Counted from the stretch's first letter, positions 33,191 to 42,838 are shown. The stretch: DNA of 42,959 nucleotides from an uncultured Bacteroidales bacterium (GCA_903824935.1 CAIJYT010000144.1:1-42959), one strand, 5' to 3'. Notes: generated by a model from the sequence alone, not told the origin. A program made the numbers and translations.

Positions 33191-33691
33191 CTATTTAAAC
33201 TGGGGCAGCTTCAGGTCGGCATGCAACTCATGCTCGGTATATTCTTTCTGTTTCGCAAGGTCTGCGGCTTCAACCTGCTCCTCCGGGCTCATGGCCTTCA
33301 TGGTCACGAATTTTTTCATCCTGGCATTCAGCAGTGAATCTTTTTTCACTGTCGCCTGGTATTCAAGGTTTACAACCCAGTAATAATTCTCCCAGCATTT
33401 CCTCAGTTTTTCAGATGGGGTTACCAGTGAAAAGTACTGGGCCAGCAACCGTCTCGGTCCGATTTCATTATTCAGAACGATCAGGTTCGTGACATAATGG
33501 TCGTACTGTTTCACTTCATTCAGGCCTGCCGCCCTGTCCCTGAAACCGTAGTCGATCACCATGGTCACAATGACAAGGGCAACCGACCCGATCAGCCATT
33601 TCACCACATCAAAGATCAGTTTCATCTTCTGAAGCTCGGTCATTTGGACTTCTGCTTTTAGGCCTGGGGTTTTTGTTGATTTTTCTTCCAT
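33191..33691 (-). CDS. Membrane-anchored protein of unknown function
   Basis: A 166-residue protein with one membrane segment (about 30-50, WLIGSVALVIVTMVIDYGF) after a charged N-terminus, and a mostly helical C-terminal part rich in lysine and glutamate. I recognise no domain. It follows the TolC-like gene by 61 bases and may be the last gene of the efflux operon. Confidence 0.7.
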   Translation of the reverse strand: MEEKSTKTPGLKAEVQMTELQKMKLIFDVVKWLIGSVALVIVTMVIDYGFRDRAAGLNEVKQYDHYVTNLIVLNNEIGPRRLLAQYFSLVTPSEKLRKCWENYYWVVNLEYQATVKKDSLLNARMKKFVTMKAMSPEEQVEAADLAKQKEYTEHELHADLKLPQFK

Positions 33692-33752
33692 AGTGTTGAA
33701 TGTTTAATATCGTAATTGCTATGATTTCGTGCATTCCTCTGTTACGGAAGTC

Positions 33753-35054
33753 CTACAACCCGGCCACCAGCTGTTTCAGCCTGGTTTCGGCAACCTTCAT
33801 GTTGTACTCGAAATTATAGAAGCGGGCGAGGGAGTTGGCGTAACTCTCCTGGGCCTGGCGGACTTCCAGAGCTGTGGTCTGCCCAAGCCTGAGCCTTTCC
33901 ATGGAGATCCTGAGGTTTTCTTTTGCAAGGGTCAGGTTGTCTCTTTCAATGGTTAGCAGTTGCTTCTGATCATCATAATCGGTTAGAGCCGATTTCAATT
34001 CCGTGTTGACCTGGAGCTTTACGTTCTCAACGGTGTATTGTGCGCTTTGGAGCTGAATTTTTGCAGCTTTCACCTGCCTCAGGGCATTGCCTGCCTGGTA
34101 TATGGGGATGTTCAGTACACCTCCCAACAGGGGGCCGTAGGTACGGCTTGTAATCACATTGGAAGCGGAATTATCGTTCTGGTTATAATTGAACGAAGCC
34201 ACCATGCTCAGTTTCGGAAGTCTGTAGGTTTTATATTCGTTCAGGCTCAGCAGCGCAATATCTGCCTGTTTCTGGTAATTCAGTACCGAAGTGTTGTTCG
34301 AATAAAGTTTGTTCATAAGGTCGACAGGGTCGGGCACATAGTTCAGGGGAATGGTATCGGCCACTTCGAACTGGGTATCCGGATCACGGGAAAGTGACTG
34401 GTTAAGTGCACGCTTGGTATTCCTTATGATATTGATCTGGCTGATCTCGGCTTCCTTGTTTACGTTCAGGTCGATCTTCGCCTGGAGCAGGTCATTTTTA
34501 TGCGCAATTCCGGCTTCATAACCTTTCTGGAGTATCCTCACCCGCTCGAGGCTGTATGCCATGACATCGCGGATGGCAAGGAGCTGCTGCTTGGTTTGAA
34601 CCACCTGGTAGAATGTTACAATGACGTTAAACACGGTATTCATCACTTGGTCCCTGAATTGTATCTCGCCCAGTTTTTCAACCTGGTTCAGTTTGTTCTT
34701 TGTAATGAACATTTTAGTCCCGTCAAACAGGGTCCAGTTCAATGCCAGCCCGGCGTTGAATGCATTGGAAGTCCCTGCGGCGGCAGTGATTGTGCTTCCG
34801 CTGGAAAGGTTCATATATACATTGCTCACCGAGTAATTATCCGTGCCGAGAATCCCGATGTTAGGCAGCATACCGGCATTGCCGGCGGTATTGTTGACCT
34901 TAGCGACATCAGCATTATTCCTTGCAACGAATACGTCGTAGTTGTTCTTCAGGGCTATATCAACCGCCTGGTCCACCGTCATTATGTTCTGGCCGAACCC
35001 GCTGGTAAAACAAAGGAAGGCTGCAAATAACAGCGTGATTATCTTATTCTGCAT
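33753..35054 (-). CDS. TolC-family outer-membrane efflux protein
   Basis: A 433-residue outer-membrane channel. A signal peptide ends near GFGQN (about residue 22). Two long helical repeats, each of about 190 residues, carry typical segments: DVALKNNYDVFVARNNADVAK early and LTLAKENLRISMERLRLGQTTALEVRQAQESYANS late. It would form the trimeric exit duct of the efflux pump. Its start overlaps the end of the RND gene by 11 bases. Confidence 0.95.
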   Translation of the reverse strand: MQNKIITLLFAAFLCFTSGFGQNIMTVDQAVDIALKNNYDVFVARNNADVAKVNNTAGNAGMLPNIGILGTDNYSVSNVYMNLSSGSTITAAAGTSNAFNAGLALNWTLFDGTKMFITKNKLNQVEKLGEIQFRDQVMNTVFNVIVTFYQVVQTKQQLLAIRDVMAYSLERVRILQKGYEAGIAHKNDLLQAKIDLNVNKEAEISQINIIRNTKRALNQSLSRDPDTQFEVADTIPLNYVPDPVDLMNKLYSNNTSVLNYQKQADIALLSLNEYKTYRLPKLSMVASFNYNQNDNSASNVITSRTYGPLLGGVLNIPIYQAGNALRQVKAAKIQLQSAQYTVENVKLQVNTELKSALTDYDDQKQLLTIERDNLTLAKENLRISMERLRLGQTTALEVRQAQESYANSLARFYNFEYNMKVAETRLKQLVAGL

Positions 35055-38000
35055 AGCCTTCGGAATAATCAGGTGTTTGTGTTTTTTTACCGGACATCAT
35101 TACGTACATGGCAGGGATAACAAAAAGTGTCAGGACAAGTGAAAACAGCAGTCCTCCTACAACGACGATCCCCAGAGGGGTGCGGCTCTGCGCGCCTGCT
35201 CCAAGGGCCAGTGCTATCGGCATGGCTCCGAAGATGGTCGCCAGGGAAGTCATCAGGATTGGACGCAGTCGGGCAGCGGCGGCCTCGAATGCTGCCTCGC
35301 TTTTCGACAACCCCAGTTTCCTCTTCTGGTTGGCAAACTCAACTATCAGGATCCCGTTCTTTGTCACAAGCCCCACAAGCATGATCATCCCGATTTCTGA
35401 GAAAATATTCAGCGTGCTACCGAAAATGAAGAGGGAAAGCAATGCCCCTGTAACTGCCAGGGGGACCGTGATCATGATGATTAACGGGTCGATGAAACTT
35501 TCGAATTGTGCCGAAAGGATGAGGTAGATCAGAACAAGGGCCAGCACGAAAGCAAATGAAGTGTTGGAACTGCTCTCGGCAAAGTCGCGTGAAGGGCCGA
35601 GAAGGTCGGTCTGGAAAGTATCATCAAGCGTTACCTTGGCGATCTTTCTCATGGCAGCTATGCCTTCGCCCAAAGTCTTGCCCTGCGCCAGGGATGCTGA
35701 AATAGTGGCCGATTTATACCTGTTATAATGGTACAAAGTAGGTGGTTCGCTGCTCTCCTGCATCTTAACCAGGTTATCCAGCTGAATCAGCTGCCCGCTG
35801 CTGCTTCTTACATACATCGATGCTATATCTGCAGGTTTATTCCTGTTCTCCCGGTCAAACTGGCCTATCACGAAGTATTGTTTCTCATTCCTCAGGAAAT
35901 ACCCGTATCGTTTCCCGCTGAGTGCAAACTGAAGCGTGTTTGATATGTCGATTGTGTTGATCCCAAGGTCGGTGGTTTTCATCCTGTCGACAATAATGTT
36001 GATCTCCGGCTTATTGAATTTAAGGTTCACATCCACATTTCCGAAAGTCGGGTCCTTGCGGGCCAGGTCCAGGAACTTGGGTACTGCTTCCTTTAATTTG
36101 TCGAAATCAAGGTTCTGTAAAACAAACTGCACGGGAAGCTGGGAGCCTGCCGCAAGGGAAGTAGATATCGTCTGTTCCTGGTTGGGTATGATCCTTGCCT
36201 CGGGGAACTTCTTGTAGATCTTCACCAGCCTGTCGTAAATCTGCTGCTGGCTTGCTTTCCTCTCGTTTGGTTCGACAAGAAAAATGTTGATGCCTCCTGT
36301 ATTGGTTGAGGTATTGCCAAATCCCGAACCTGTTCTCGCAAAGATCAGCCTCGCTTCGGGCACCTTGACGCGCAATGTATCGGAGATCCTGCTGACCAGC
36401 CTTTCCATATAATCGAAATCCGTCCCTTCGGGTGCGGTGATTGAGGTCCTCAGTATGCTGTGATCCTCGAGAGGTGCAAGTTCCGATTTTGTAGTAACGA
36501 ACAGTACAACTACCAGTACCAGGCAGATTCCAAGAACCACAAGGCTGATCCATTTCTTTTTCATGAACCGGCCCAGGAGGGCACGGTAACCATTGTCAAG
36601 CCATACAAAAAAAGGCTCGGTTTTGCGGTAAAACTTCAGGGATTTAATATCCGCCGTACCCATTTTCACATTAAGTACTGGTGTAAGCGTAAGGGATACA
36701 AAAGCCGAGATAAGTACCGAGCCTGCCAGGACGATCCCAAACTCCCTGAAAAGCCTTCCCGTAAAACCCGACAGGAAAATAACAGGAATAAAAACTATAG
36801 CCAGTGTAACGGATGTGGCGATGACCACGAACAGTATCTCCCGGGTCCCTGCAAATGCCGCCTTGTACTTGTCCATCCCGTGTTCTATCTTTTTGTAGAT
36901 ATTCTCGGTGACCACGATCCCATCGTCGACTACAAGCCCCGTTGCAAGAACGATTGCAAGAAGGGTAAGAACGTTGACAGAGAACCCGAAAATGTACATC
37001 AGGAAGAATGATCCGATAAGGGATACCGGGATATCGATCAGCGGGCGTAAAGCAATTACGGTGTTGCGGAAGAAAAGAAAGACTATGATCACGACCAGCG
37101 TTATTGCTATCAGGATAGTTTCAGCCACATCAGTCACCGACTGCCTCATGAATTTGCTCTTGTCATACCCCACATCCAGCTGCATCCCGGCCGGCAGGTT
37201 CTTCTTAATCTCTTTGAACCGTTTGAAAAACTCATCGGCAATGGCGATCTGGTTTGATCCCGGCAAGGGGATAAGAGCAAGGGAAATCCCCGTGGCTCCG
37301 TTCAGTTTAACCCCGGTTTCATCTACTTCGGCACCCAGCACGGCTTCCCCGATATCATTAAGACGTATCACCTGGTCATTCGTCTGCCGTATGATCATAT
37401 TATTGAAATCATCTTCCGTGGTAAGCCTGCCAAATGTCTTCACGATGAGCTCGGTGGCACCGCCCCTGACTTTGCCCCCGGGGAGGTCCACGTTTTCCTT
37501 CATCAATGCAGTATTCACATCTTCGGCTGTCAGGTTGTATGCCGCCATTTTCCTGGGATCAAGCCAAAGGCGCATGGCCGGCCGCTTCTGCCCGTAAAGC
37601 ATGACGGAACTAACACCGGGTATGGTCTGAAGCTTTTCCTGCAGCACATTCTCGGCATAATCGCTGAGCTCCATGGGGTTCATCGTGGTACTCTGAACCG
37701 CGACGGTAATGATGGGATCGCTGTTCGCATCCGCCTTCGACACTACAGGAGGCGCATCAAGGTCCTGGGGCAGGTTCCTTGCACTCTGGCTGACTTTGTC
37801 CCTGACGTCATTGGCAGCCTTTTCAAGGTCGGCCCCGACATTGAATTCAACAGTGATATTGCTCGATCCCGTCGAAGAAGAAGAAGAAATGGAACGTACA
37901 CCCTCTATCCCGTTGATTGACTTTTCAAGAGGTTCTGTAACCTGCGATTCGATGATATCGGCATTGGCTCCTGCATAGGACGTCTGGACATTGATAGTAG

Positions 38001-38127
38001 GCGGATCAATTGCAGGGTAAAGCCTCACTCCAAGGAATGAAAAGCCTACGAAACCAAAGAGCACAATGACAAGACTCATCACAATGCTGGCAACAGGCCG
38101 TTTTATCGCGAAATCGGAAATTGTCAT
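35044..38127 (-). CDS. RND inner-membrane efflux transporter (AcrB/HAE1 family)
   Basis: A 1027-residue proton-driven transporter with two sets of six membrane segments and two large periplasmic loops. The start FAIKRPVASIVMSL is typical. The proton relay is intact: an Asp pair in GLVVDDGIVVTENIYKKI (fourth membrane segment) and Lys in GLVTKNGILIVEFANQ (tenth). Substrates are probably drugs, detergents or lipophilic metabolites. It is five bases from the adaptor gene and overlaps the TolC-like gene. Confidence 0.97.
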   Translation of the reverse strand: MTISDFAIKRPVASIVMSLVIVLFGFVGFSFLGVRLYPAIDPPTINVQTSYAGANADIIESQVTEPLEKSINGIEGVRSISSSSSTGSSNITVEFNVGADLEKAANDVRDKVSQSARNLPQDLDAPPVVSKADANSDPIITVAVQSTTMNPMELSDYAENVLQEKLQTIPGVSSVMLYGQKRPAMRLWLDPRKMAAYNLTAEDVNTALMKENVDLPGGKVRGGATELIVKTFGRLTTEDDFNNMIIRQTNDQVIRLNDIGEAVLGAEVDETGVKLNGATGISLALIPLPGSNQIAIADEFFKRFKEIKKNLPAGMQLDVGYDKSKFMRQSVTDVAETILIAITLVVIIVFLFFRNTVIALRPLIDIPVSLIGSFFLMYIFGFSVNVLTLLAIVLATGLVVDDGIVVTENIYKKIEHGMDKYKAAFAGTREILFVVIATSVTLAIVFIPVIFLSGFTGRLFREFGIVLAGSVLISAFVSLTLTPVLNVKMGTADIKSLKFYRKTEPFFVWLDNGYRALLGRFMKKKWISLVVLGICLVLVVVLFVTTKSELAPLEDHSILRTSITAPEGTDFDYMERLVSRISDTLRVKVPEARLIFARTGSGFGNTSTNTGGINIFLVEPNERKASQQQIYDRLVKIYKKFPEARIIPNQEQTISTSLAAGSQLPVQFVLQNLDFDKLKEAVPKFLDLARKDPTFGNVDVNLKFNKPEINIIVDRMKTTDLGINTIDISNTLQFALSGKRYGYFLRNEKQYFVIGQFDRENRNKPADIASMYVRSSSGQLIQLDNLVKMQESSEPPTLYHYNRYKSATISASLAQGKTLGEGIAAMRKIAKVTLDDTFQTDLLGPSRDFAESSSNTSFAFVLALVLIYLILSAQFESFIDPLIIMITVPLAVTGALLSLFIFGSTLNIFSEIGMIMLVGLVTKNGILIVEFANQKRKLGLSKSEAAFEAAAARLRPILMTSLATIFGAMPIALALGAGAQSRTPLGIVVVGGLLFSLVLTLFVIPAMYVMMSGKKTQTPDYSEGYAE

Positions 38128-38132
38128 ATGGC

Positions 38133-39176
38133 CTATTTTACTTTGGCGAATTCAAGTTTCATATCCGGCTTGATAAACAGCACCCCGGTTGTAACCACTG
38201 TATCCCCGGCATTAAGGCCGCTTAACACCTCAAGGCTTCCCGATTGCCGCACGCCGGTCTGTATGGGTACAAACACCGCTTTACCTGCTTTTGAGACTAT
38301 TACTGTCTTTTTTCTTTCACTCATAATGATACACTGCGTGGGGATCATCAGTGCATTGCGGTTTTCGTTAAGTCTCAGCTGGACGTTGGCATAAGCGCCT
38401 GGCGTAAGGGCCGGGGCATGCGCTGTGACTACAGCCCTTGCCTTGAGGTTCCGGGTGTTCTGATCAATTCCTTCCTCAGTTGCCATTACCTCTGCATTAT
38501 ATTTATTGGTATCGCCCTCTACTGAAAATTTGACCTTTGTGCCTTTATGGATCAACTGGCTGTATTTGCCAGGTACAGCAAAATCAAGTTTCATCTTATC
38601 CGATTCCCTGATTGTGGCAAGGGGTGTTGTAAGAGTCACCTGGGCGCCAAGGCTGATGTTTCGCAGGCCAATGACCCCGTCGTATGGCGCAAGCACCTCT
38701 GTCTTGCTTATATTGGCTTTCAACAGATCGATGTCGTTCTTTGCTGAACTTACGACAAGCGCCTGCTGGTCATATTCTACATGGCTGATACCATCCGCCT
38801 TTAACAGCTCGGCCTGCCTGTCGAGGATCTCTTTCCCAATAGTATACTGGGTCTGGGCCTTGGCAAGCTGGGCCTGGAGGTCGAGGTCGAATATCTTGAC
38901 AAGAAGGGTCCCTTTTTTGACGAATTCCCCTTCGGGCAGGTTCAGCAATACAACCCTGCCTGCTGCTTCAGGCATCAGCACCGTCTCTTCAAAAGGCTTC
39001 AGGGTACCAGAGATACCGATGGTCTCATCAACCACCGTTGGATGCAGGATAAAACCTTCAATAAAAGATAAGGTCGGTGCCTCTTTCCCGGCATTCTTTT
39101 TCTTTGAACCTGAACACGACCCTCCCATAAGCAGGATAGCTGCAAGGATCAGATTAAAATATACATTGTTTTTCAT
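38133..39176 (-). CDS. RND efflux periplasmic adaptor lipoprotein
   Basis: A 347-residue membrane fusion protein that links transporter and outer-membrane channel. Its lipobox GGSC makes Cys21 the anchor. It has the lipoyl half-motifs (GRVVLLNLPEGEFVKKGTLLVKI and VLAPYDGVIGLRNISLGAQV) around a helical hairpin, then a beta-barrel domain. I chose Met at 39176; the upstream MALMRH adds nothing typical. It is the first gene of the adaptor-RND-TolC operon, and no regulator gene lies beside it. Confidence 0.95.
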   Translation of the reverse strand: MKNNVYFNLILAAILLMGGSCSGSKKKNAGKEAPTLSFIEGFILHPTVVDETIGISGTLKPFEETVLMPEAAGRVVLLNLPEGEFVKKGTLLVKIFDLDLQAQLAKAQTQYTIGKEILDRQAELLKADGISHVEYDQQALVVSSAKNDIDLLKANISKTEVLAPYDGVIGLRNISLGAQVTLTTPLATIRESDKMKLDFAVPGKYSQLIHKGTKVKFSVEGDTNKYNAEVMATEEGIDQNTRNLKARAVVTAHAPALTPGAYANVQLRLNENRNALMIPTQCIIMSERKKTVIVSKAGKAVFVPIQTGVRQSGSLEVLSGLNAGDTVVTTGVLFIKPDMKLEFAKVK

Positions 39177-39250
39177 ATGTCTCATGAGGGCCATGCCCCT
39201 GGCCTTGATTTTCTGTTACAGCCGGGAAGTGGATTCCAGGTCCCGGAACA

Positions 39251-39258
39251 CAAAATTA
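39251..39258 (-). promoter_or_regulatory. -7 box for the efflux operon
   Basis: TAATTTTG on the minus strand matches consensus, 74 bases before the adaptor start. The 204-base space to the pabC stop otherwise shows no gene and no clear operator. Confidence 0.35.
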
Positions 39259-39380
39259 GAAAATATACAATTCTGATGTTCCTAAATCCTCCAAACTCCC
39301 TTATTTCACCTACTAATCACCTGCTTTTACCGATTATGAACAAGGCATCAATCAATGGTAACAACCCGGGCAAGCCCCGG

Positions 39381-39968
39381 TTAAGAAAATACCTTGTTCA
39401 GGGGGATCATCTCCTGCTCTTCAGGGGCACGCATGGCATTGATGAGCTTGCAGCCCAGGAGGTGGGGCAGGTCGTCAACCCGGATATCCCGCGCCAGCAA
39501 TTTACCTTCAGCGATCAGCCTGGCCCGGCAGGTCCCCTCAAGCAGGGGATGCAAGGGGGTGAACCACTGCAGTCCGTCAAAAAATATAAGGTTTGCAATA
39601 CAGGAATCGGTGATCAGCCCTCCCCTAACAATAATGATATCATCGCAATCACCCCGCTTTTCAAACAATGCTTCAAGTTCGGCTCTGTCATAAAATTTCA
39701 GATGGTAATCCATAGCATCACTGGAAATCATCCTCAGACTCCTGACCGGCCGCCTTTCGTAATTACTGAAACTGATCCTGATGATCTCTTTATCATACAC
39801 TACTTTGCACCTCACCGTACCCGTTCTGAATTCATCCGGCACATGGATCTCCCTCTCAAGAACAATGCCCGGCAATCCCTGCATGCTCCGCTTCATCCTT
39901 TCTTCATGCCAGTAAAGATGCAACGGCTTCCCGTCCTCTATCCGTATGGTCTCAAACAAGCGGCACAT
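39381..39968 (-). CDS. pabC: Aminodeoxychorismate lyase-like class IV aminotransferase
   Basis: A 195-residue PLP enzyme that probably splits 4-amino-4-deoxychorismate into p-aminobenzoate and pyruvate for folate synthesis. The PLP lysine is probably Lys91 in HLKFYDR; LITDSCIANLIFFDG (118-132) and PLLEGTCRARLI (141-152) are family signatures. It is short compared with E. coli PabC (269 residues), as is usual for this phylum. I chose MCRLFETIRI at 39968; Met at 39980 is possible. It overlaps pabB by 17 bases, consistent with coupled translation. Confidence 0.88.
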   Translation of the reverse strand: MCRLFETIRIEDGKPLHLYWHEERMKRSMQGLPGIVLEREIHVPDEFRTGTVRCKVVYDKEIIRISFSNYERRPVRSLRMISSDAMDYHLKFYDRAELEALFEKRGDCDDIIIVRGGLITDSCIANLIFFDGLQWFTPLHPLLEGTCRARLIAEGKLLARDIRVDDLPHLLGCKLINAMRAPEEQEMIPLNKVFS

Positions 39969-40923
39969 ATACTTTATCATTGAGTTCCTTATACTCGCTT
40001 TCGCAATCGCTCAGGGCAGTGATACCTCCCCCGCTCCTGAAACGCAGCATGCCATCCGCCTTCTCAATAAATCTTATCATCACTGCGGATGTGAGAGCCC
40101 GTCCGCTGAAATACCCGAAAACACCGGTGTAGAAACCACGCCTTTCATTCTCCGCTTCGTGTATGACCTCCACGGTTTTCTCCTTGGGGGCGCCGCTGAC
40201 GGAACCTGCAGGAAGCAGTCTGAACAGGTCCTCACCAAGATGGCGCCAGTGGCCCTTTGGCAGCCTCCCGCTGATCTCTGAACTCATCTGCAGAAGGTCA
40301 CTGCGGTTGGTGTTGATCCTTTCAATGTACCTGAAGCGATCGACAGTCACCGAAGATGCGATCATCGCCAGGTCGTTCCTGATCAGGTCAACAATGGTGT
40401 TATGCTCGTAGAATTCCTTCCTGTCGTTCAGGAGCACGTTTTCCGCATCGGGGACTGAAGCGTCAATGGTACCCTTCATGGGGTTCGAACGCACAATGCC
40501 GTCCGCAATCCGTATAAAAGGTTCAGGCGAAAACACAGTAAAATGGTCAGCGAAGAGAAGTTTAAAGGGCGCCCTGCTGATATTGAAAATTTCCCGCAGG
40601 CTAAACGAGGTCTCAAGTTCCGTTGGAAAAGTAAGGTTTATAAGGTAGGTGTCGCCCCTTTTAAGGTGCCAGCTCACTTTTTCGAATGCCAGCTTGTAAA
40701 TATCGTAATCAGGAGGTTTAGGGATAAAACTGAACGCCCTTGCAGGTATTGGTCCCGGCACTGTATTCCCTGCTTCTCCCATGCTGAAAAAAACACCGTT
40801 CTCCCCGGCCTCGGGAATAGTCAGAACAGCTGTATTCAGGCCTTCAAAATCAGTAACGAAAAGAAATGGTATCCCCTTAACGGCATATTCGTTAATTTTA
40901 CTGCATGCATCATCCCTGTTCAT
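39952..40923 (-). CDS. pabB: Aminodeoxychorismate synthase component I
   Basis: A 323-residue chorismate-utilising enzyme that makes 4-amino-4-deoxychorismate with ammonia supplied by PabA. Signatures are NPMKGTIDA, IVDLIRNDLAMIA, GSVSGAPKEKTVEVI, FYTGVFGYFSG and the final RSGGGITALSDCESEYKE. It lacks the N-terminal part of longer PabB and TrpE. I chose Met at 40923; upstream sequence up to 41145 is antisense to pabA and unlike the family. This start overlaps the divergent pabA start within one CATG. The gene is followed by pabC. Confidence 0.92.
   Translation of the reverse strand: MNRDDACSKINEYAVKGIPFLFVTDFEGLNTAVLTIPEAGENGVFFSMGEAGNTVPGPIPARAFSFIPKPPDYDIYKLAFEKVSWHLKRGDTYLINLTFPTELETSFSLREIFNISRAPFKLLFADHFTVFSPEPFIRIADGIVRSNPMKGTIDASVPDAENVLLNDRKEFYEHNTIVDLIRNDLAMIASSVTVDRFRYIERINTNRSDLLQMSSEISGRLPKGHWRHLGEDLFRLLPAGSVSGAPKEKTVEVIHEAENERRGFYTGVFGYFSGRALTSAVMIRFIEKADGMLRFRSGGGITALSDCESEYKELNDKVYVPLV
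40893..40900 (+). promoter_or_regulatory. -7-like box for pabA inside pabB
   Basis: TAATTTTA matches seven of eight -7 positions, 21 bases before the pabA start, within pabB coding sequence. Because the start codons overlap, any pabA promoter must lie inside pabB. Confidence 0.3.
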
Positions 40924-41491
40924 GAAGATACTGCTGCTCGATAACCACGATTCTTTCACTTTCAACCTGGTTGAACTTCTGCGTAATAACGGCAAAGTTA
41001 GCTTTAATGTGGTTAAATCGGATGAGGTGGACCTCGCAGCAGTAATGCAGTATGATAAAATCATCTTTTCACCCGGGCCCGGCTTGCCCGAGGAGCAGCC
41101 TGCAATGTTCAGCATTCTGAAAGAATATGCGGGAATTAAACCCATACTCGGGATCTGCCTGGGGCTGCAGGCTATCGCACTTTTTTACGGTGGTGAGCTC
41201 TTCAACCTGCCGAAAGTAGTCCACGGCCAGCCGCGGGATGTCAGGGTCATCAGCCCGGTACATTATGTTTTCACCGGTATCCCGCCAGTATTCGCAGCGG
41301 GGCTTTACCATTCCTGGGCGGTTTCAGAAGATTCACTCCCCTCCTGCCTTGAGGTCACTGCCCGTTCCGGCGAAGGGATCATCATGGGGCTTGCCCATGA
41401 GCAGCACGATGTATGCGGATTGCAATTCCACCCCGAGTCTGTCATCACTGATCACGGACAAGGAATGATGGATAACTGGATCGCCCGGTGA
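40922..41491 (+). CDS. pabA: Aminodeoxychorismate synthase component II (glutamine amidotransferase)
   Basis: A 189-residue class I amidotransferase that frees ammonia from glutamine for PabB; the group can also serve anthranilate synthase. The start MKILLLDNHDSFTFNLVELL is the family signature. The triad is Cys79 in LGICLGLQA, His170 and Glu172 in LQFHPES. No trp genes lie nearby and pabB-pabC are adjacent, so a folate role is likely. It diverges from pabB at overlapping start codons and converges on the pirin gene with seven bases between. Confidence 0.93.
   Translation: MKILLLDNHDSFTFNLVELLRNNGKVSFNVVKSDEVDLAAVMQYDKIIFSPGPGLPEEQPAMFSILKEYAGIKPILGICLGLQAIALFYGGELFNLPKVVHGQPRDVRVISPVHYVFTGIPPVFAAGLYHSWAVSEDSLPSCLEVTARSGEGIIMGLAHEQHDVCGLQFHPESVITDHGQGMMDNWIAR
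40993..41000 (-). promoter_or_regulatory. -7 box for pabB-pabC inside pabA
   Basis: TAACTTTG on the minus strand matches TAnnTTTG, 70 bases before the pabB start and within pabA coding sequence. A good upstream box is not seen; a chance match is possible. Confidence 0.3.
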
Positions 41492-41498
41492 ACAGGGC

Positions 41499-42209
41499 TT
41501 ACGCCTGCATGGGCACCTCGATCAGGAGGATGTCGGAAGCAGTTTCCGCCTTTACATTCACCCTCAATGTGTCTGAAACGCCAATCCCGTCGCGGGTTTC
41601 AAGCCTGGTGCCTTCCACATCCGCAGTCCCGTTTATCATCATGATATAAACACCATGCGAGGGATCATGAAGTTCATAATCCGCTGCTTTACCTTTGTCA
41701 AGAGCTATCCTTGAGAACCATGCATCCTGGTTCAGCATCAGCGCTCCTTCCTGATCAGGAGCTACCAGTATTTGCCAGCGGTTCAACCTGAGGGCGGGAT
41801 CGAATTCTTTCTGGTCATACCTCGGCGTAATGTTCTTCTTTGAAGGGAAGATCCAAACCTGGAAAAGGTTCACTGTGGCTTCGCTATCGGCATTATATTC
41901 GGAATGGAAAATACCTGTTCCCGCACTCATGACCTGTACCTCGTTGGTCCTGATCTGCTGGGTATGCCCCATGCTGTCCTTATGTTCCAACCTGCCTTCA
42001 AGGACGATGGTGGTTATCTCCATATTGTCATGAGGGTGGCGGCCAAAACCTTCTCCCCCTTCAATATAATCGTCATTCAGAACTCTCAGCGCCCCGAAAT
42101 GTATCCTTGAGGGATCATAATAATTGGCAAAGCTGAAGGTGTGCCAGGTGTCGAGCCAGCCGTGATTCGCATGACCACGGCTGCTCCCCTTGTAAAGTAT
42201 TGTTTTCAT
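41499..42209 (-). CDS. Pirin-family cupin protein
   Basis: A 236-residue bicupin of the pirin/YhaK group. The N-terminal cupin has the metal-binding set in FGRHPHDNMEIT (two His) with the later His and Glu of GTGIFHSEYN, and the start GHANHGWLDTWHTFSFANYYDP is canonical. Some relatives are quercetin dioxygenases or redox sensors; the function here is unproved. It follows the YceI gene by 12 bases, suggesting one stress-related transcript. Confidence 0.93.
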   Translation of the reverse strand: MKTILYKGSSRGHANHGWLDTWHTFSFANYYDPSRIHFGALRVLNDDYIEGGEGFGRHPHDNMEITTIVLEGRLEHKDSMGHTQQIRTNEVQVMSAGTGIFHSEYNADSEATVNLFQVWIFPSKKNITPRYDQKEFDPALRLNRWQILVAPDQEGALMLNQDAWFSRIALDKGKAADYELHDPSHGVYIMMINGTADVEGTRLETRDGIGVSDTLRVNVKAETASDILLIEVPMQA

Positions 42210-42221
42210 TTGATTCCTTTC

Positions 42222-42761
42222 TTACTGAACTTTTGCAAGCTCAATATTCAGTGCAAGTTTCACTTCATCGGCCACAACCATTCCACCGGCTTCGGTGATG
42301 GCATTCCAATGCAGGTTGAAATCCTTACGGTTGAGTTTTCCGCTCAGTTCAAACCCGGCTTTGATGTTACCGTAAGGGTCTTTCATAATGCCGCCAAATT
42401 CCACTTTCAGATCAATGGGGCGGGAAGTGCCGCGGATGGTGATATCACCACTCATCAGGAATTCATCGCCGGCTGTCTTTTTAAAGGATGTCGATTTAAA
42501 GGTAAGTTTCGGGTGATTGGCTGCATCGAAGAAATCTGCTGATTTAAGGTGGCCGTCGCGGTCGCCAACACCGGTATTGATACTGTCGACATCGGCTGAA
42601 AATTCAACCTGTGCATCGCCGAAATCATCACCGTTTGTTAAAAGCATTCCTTCGAATTTTTCGAATTTGCCTGTCACTGTTGAAATCACAAGATGCTTTA
42701 CTTTGAAATTGATCTCTGAATGATAAGGGTCAATTGCCCATTTTGTTTTTGCTGTTTCCAT
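42222..42761 (-). CDS. YceI-family lipid-binding protein
   Basis: A 179-residue member of the YceI family, lipocalin-like barrels that bind polyisoprenoids or similar lipids. The start WAIDPYHSEINFKVKHLVISTVTGKFEKF and the central NHPKLTFKSTSFKK are typical. I chose Met at 42761, giving a protein without signal peptide, so it is probably cytoplasmic; upstream in-frame sequence to 42881 is not signal-like. It is first in a two-gene operon with the pirin gene. Confidence 0.93.
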   Translation of the reverse strand: METAKTKWAIDPYHSEINFKVKHLVISTVTGKFEKFEGMLLTNGDDFGDAQVEFSADVDSINTGVGDRDGHLKSADFFDAANHPKLTFKSTSFKKTAGDEFLMSGDITIRGTSRPIDLKVEFGGIMKDPYGNIKAGFELSGKLNRKDFNLHWNAITEAGGMVVADEVKLALNIELAKVQ

Positions 42762-42838
42762 GATTTTGTTTTTAAGGAATTGCCGGTTTGTTTTCTTGCC
42801 GGGATTTCCGCTGTTTGTTTTTGTTTTGTTTGATGCAG

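Noticed and set aside
36908-37597. 229-codon open frame antisense to the RND transporter gene
   Set aside because: It lies wholly within a strongly supported gene on the other strand, has low-complexity composition and no recognisable domain.
40924-41145. N-terminal extension of PabB
   Set aside because: It is antisense to the well-supported pabA start and contains serine- and leucine-rich filler unlike PabB.
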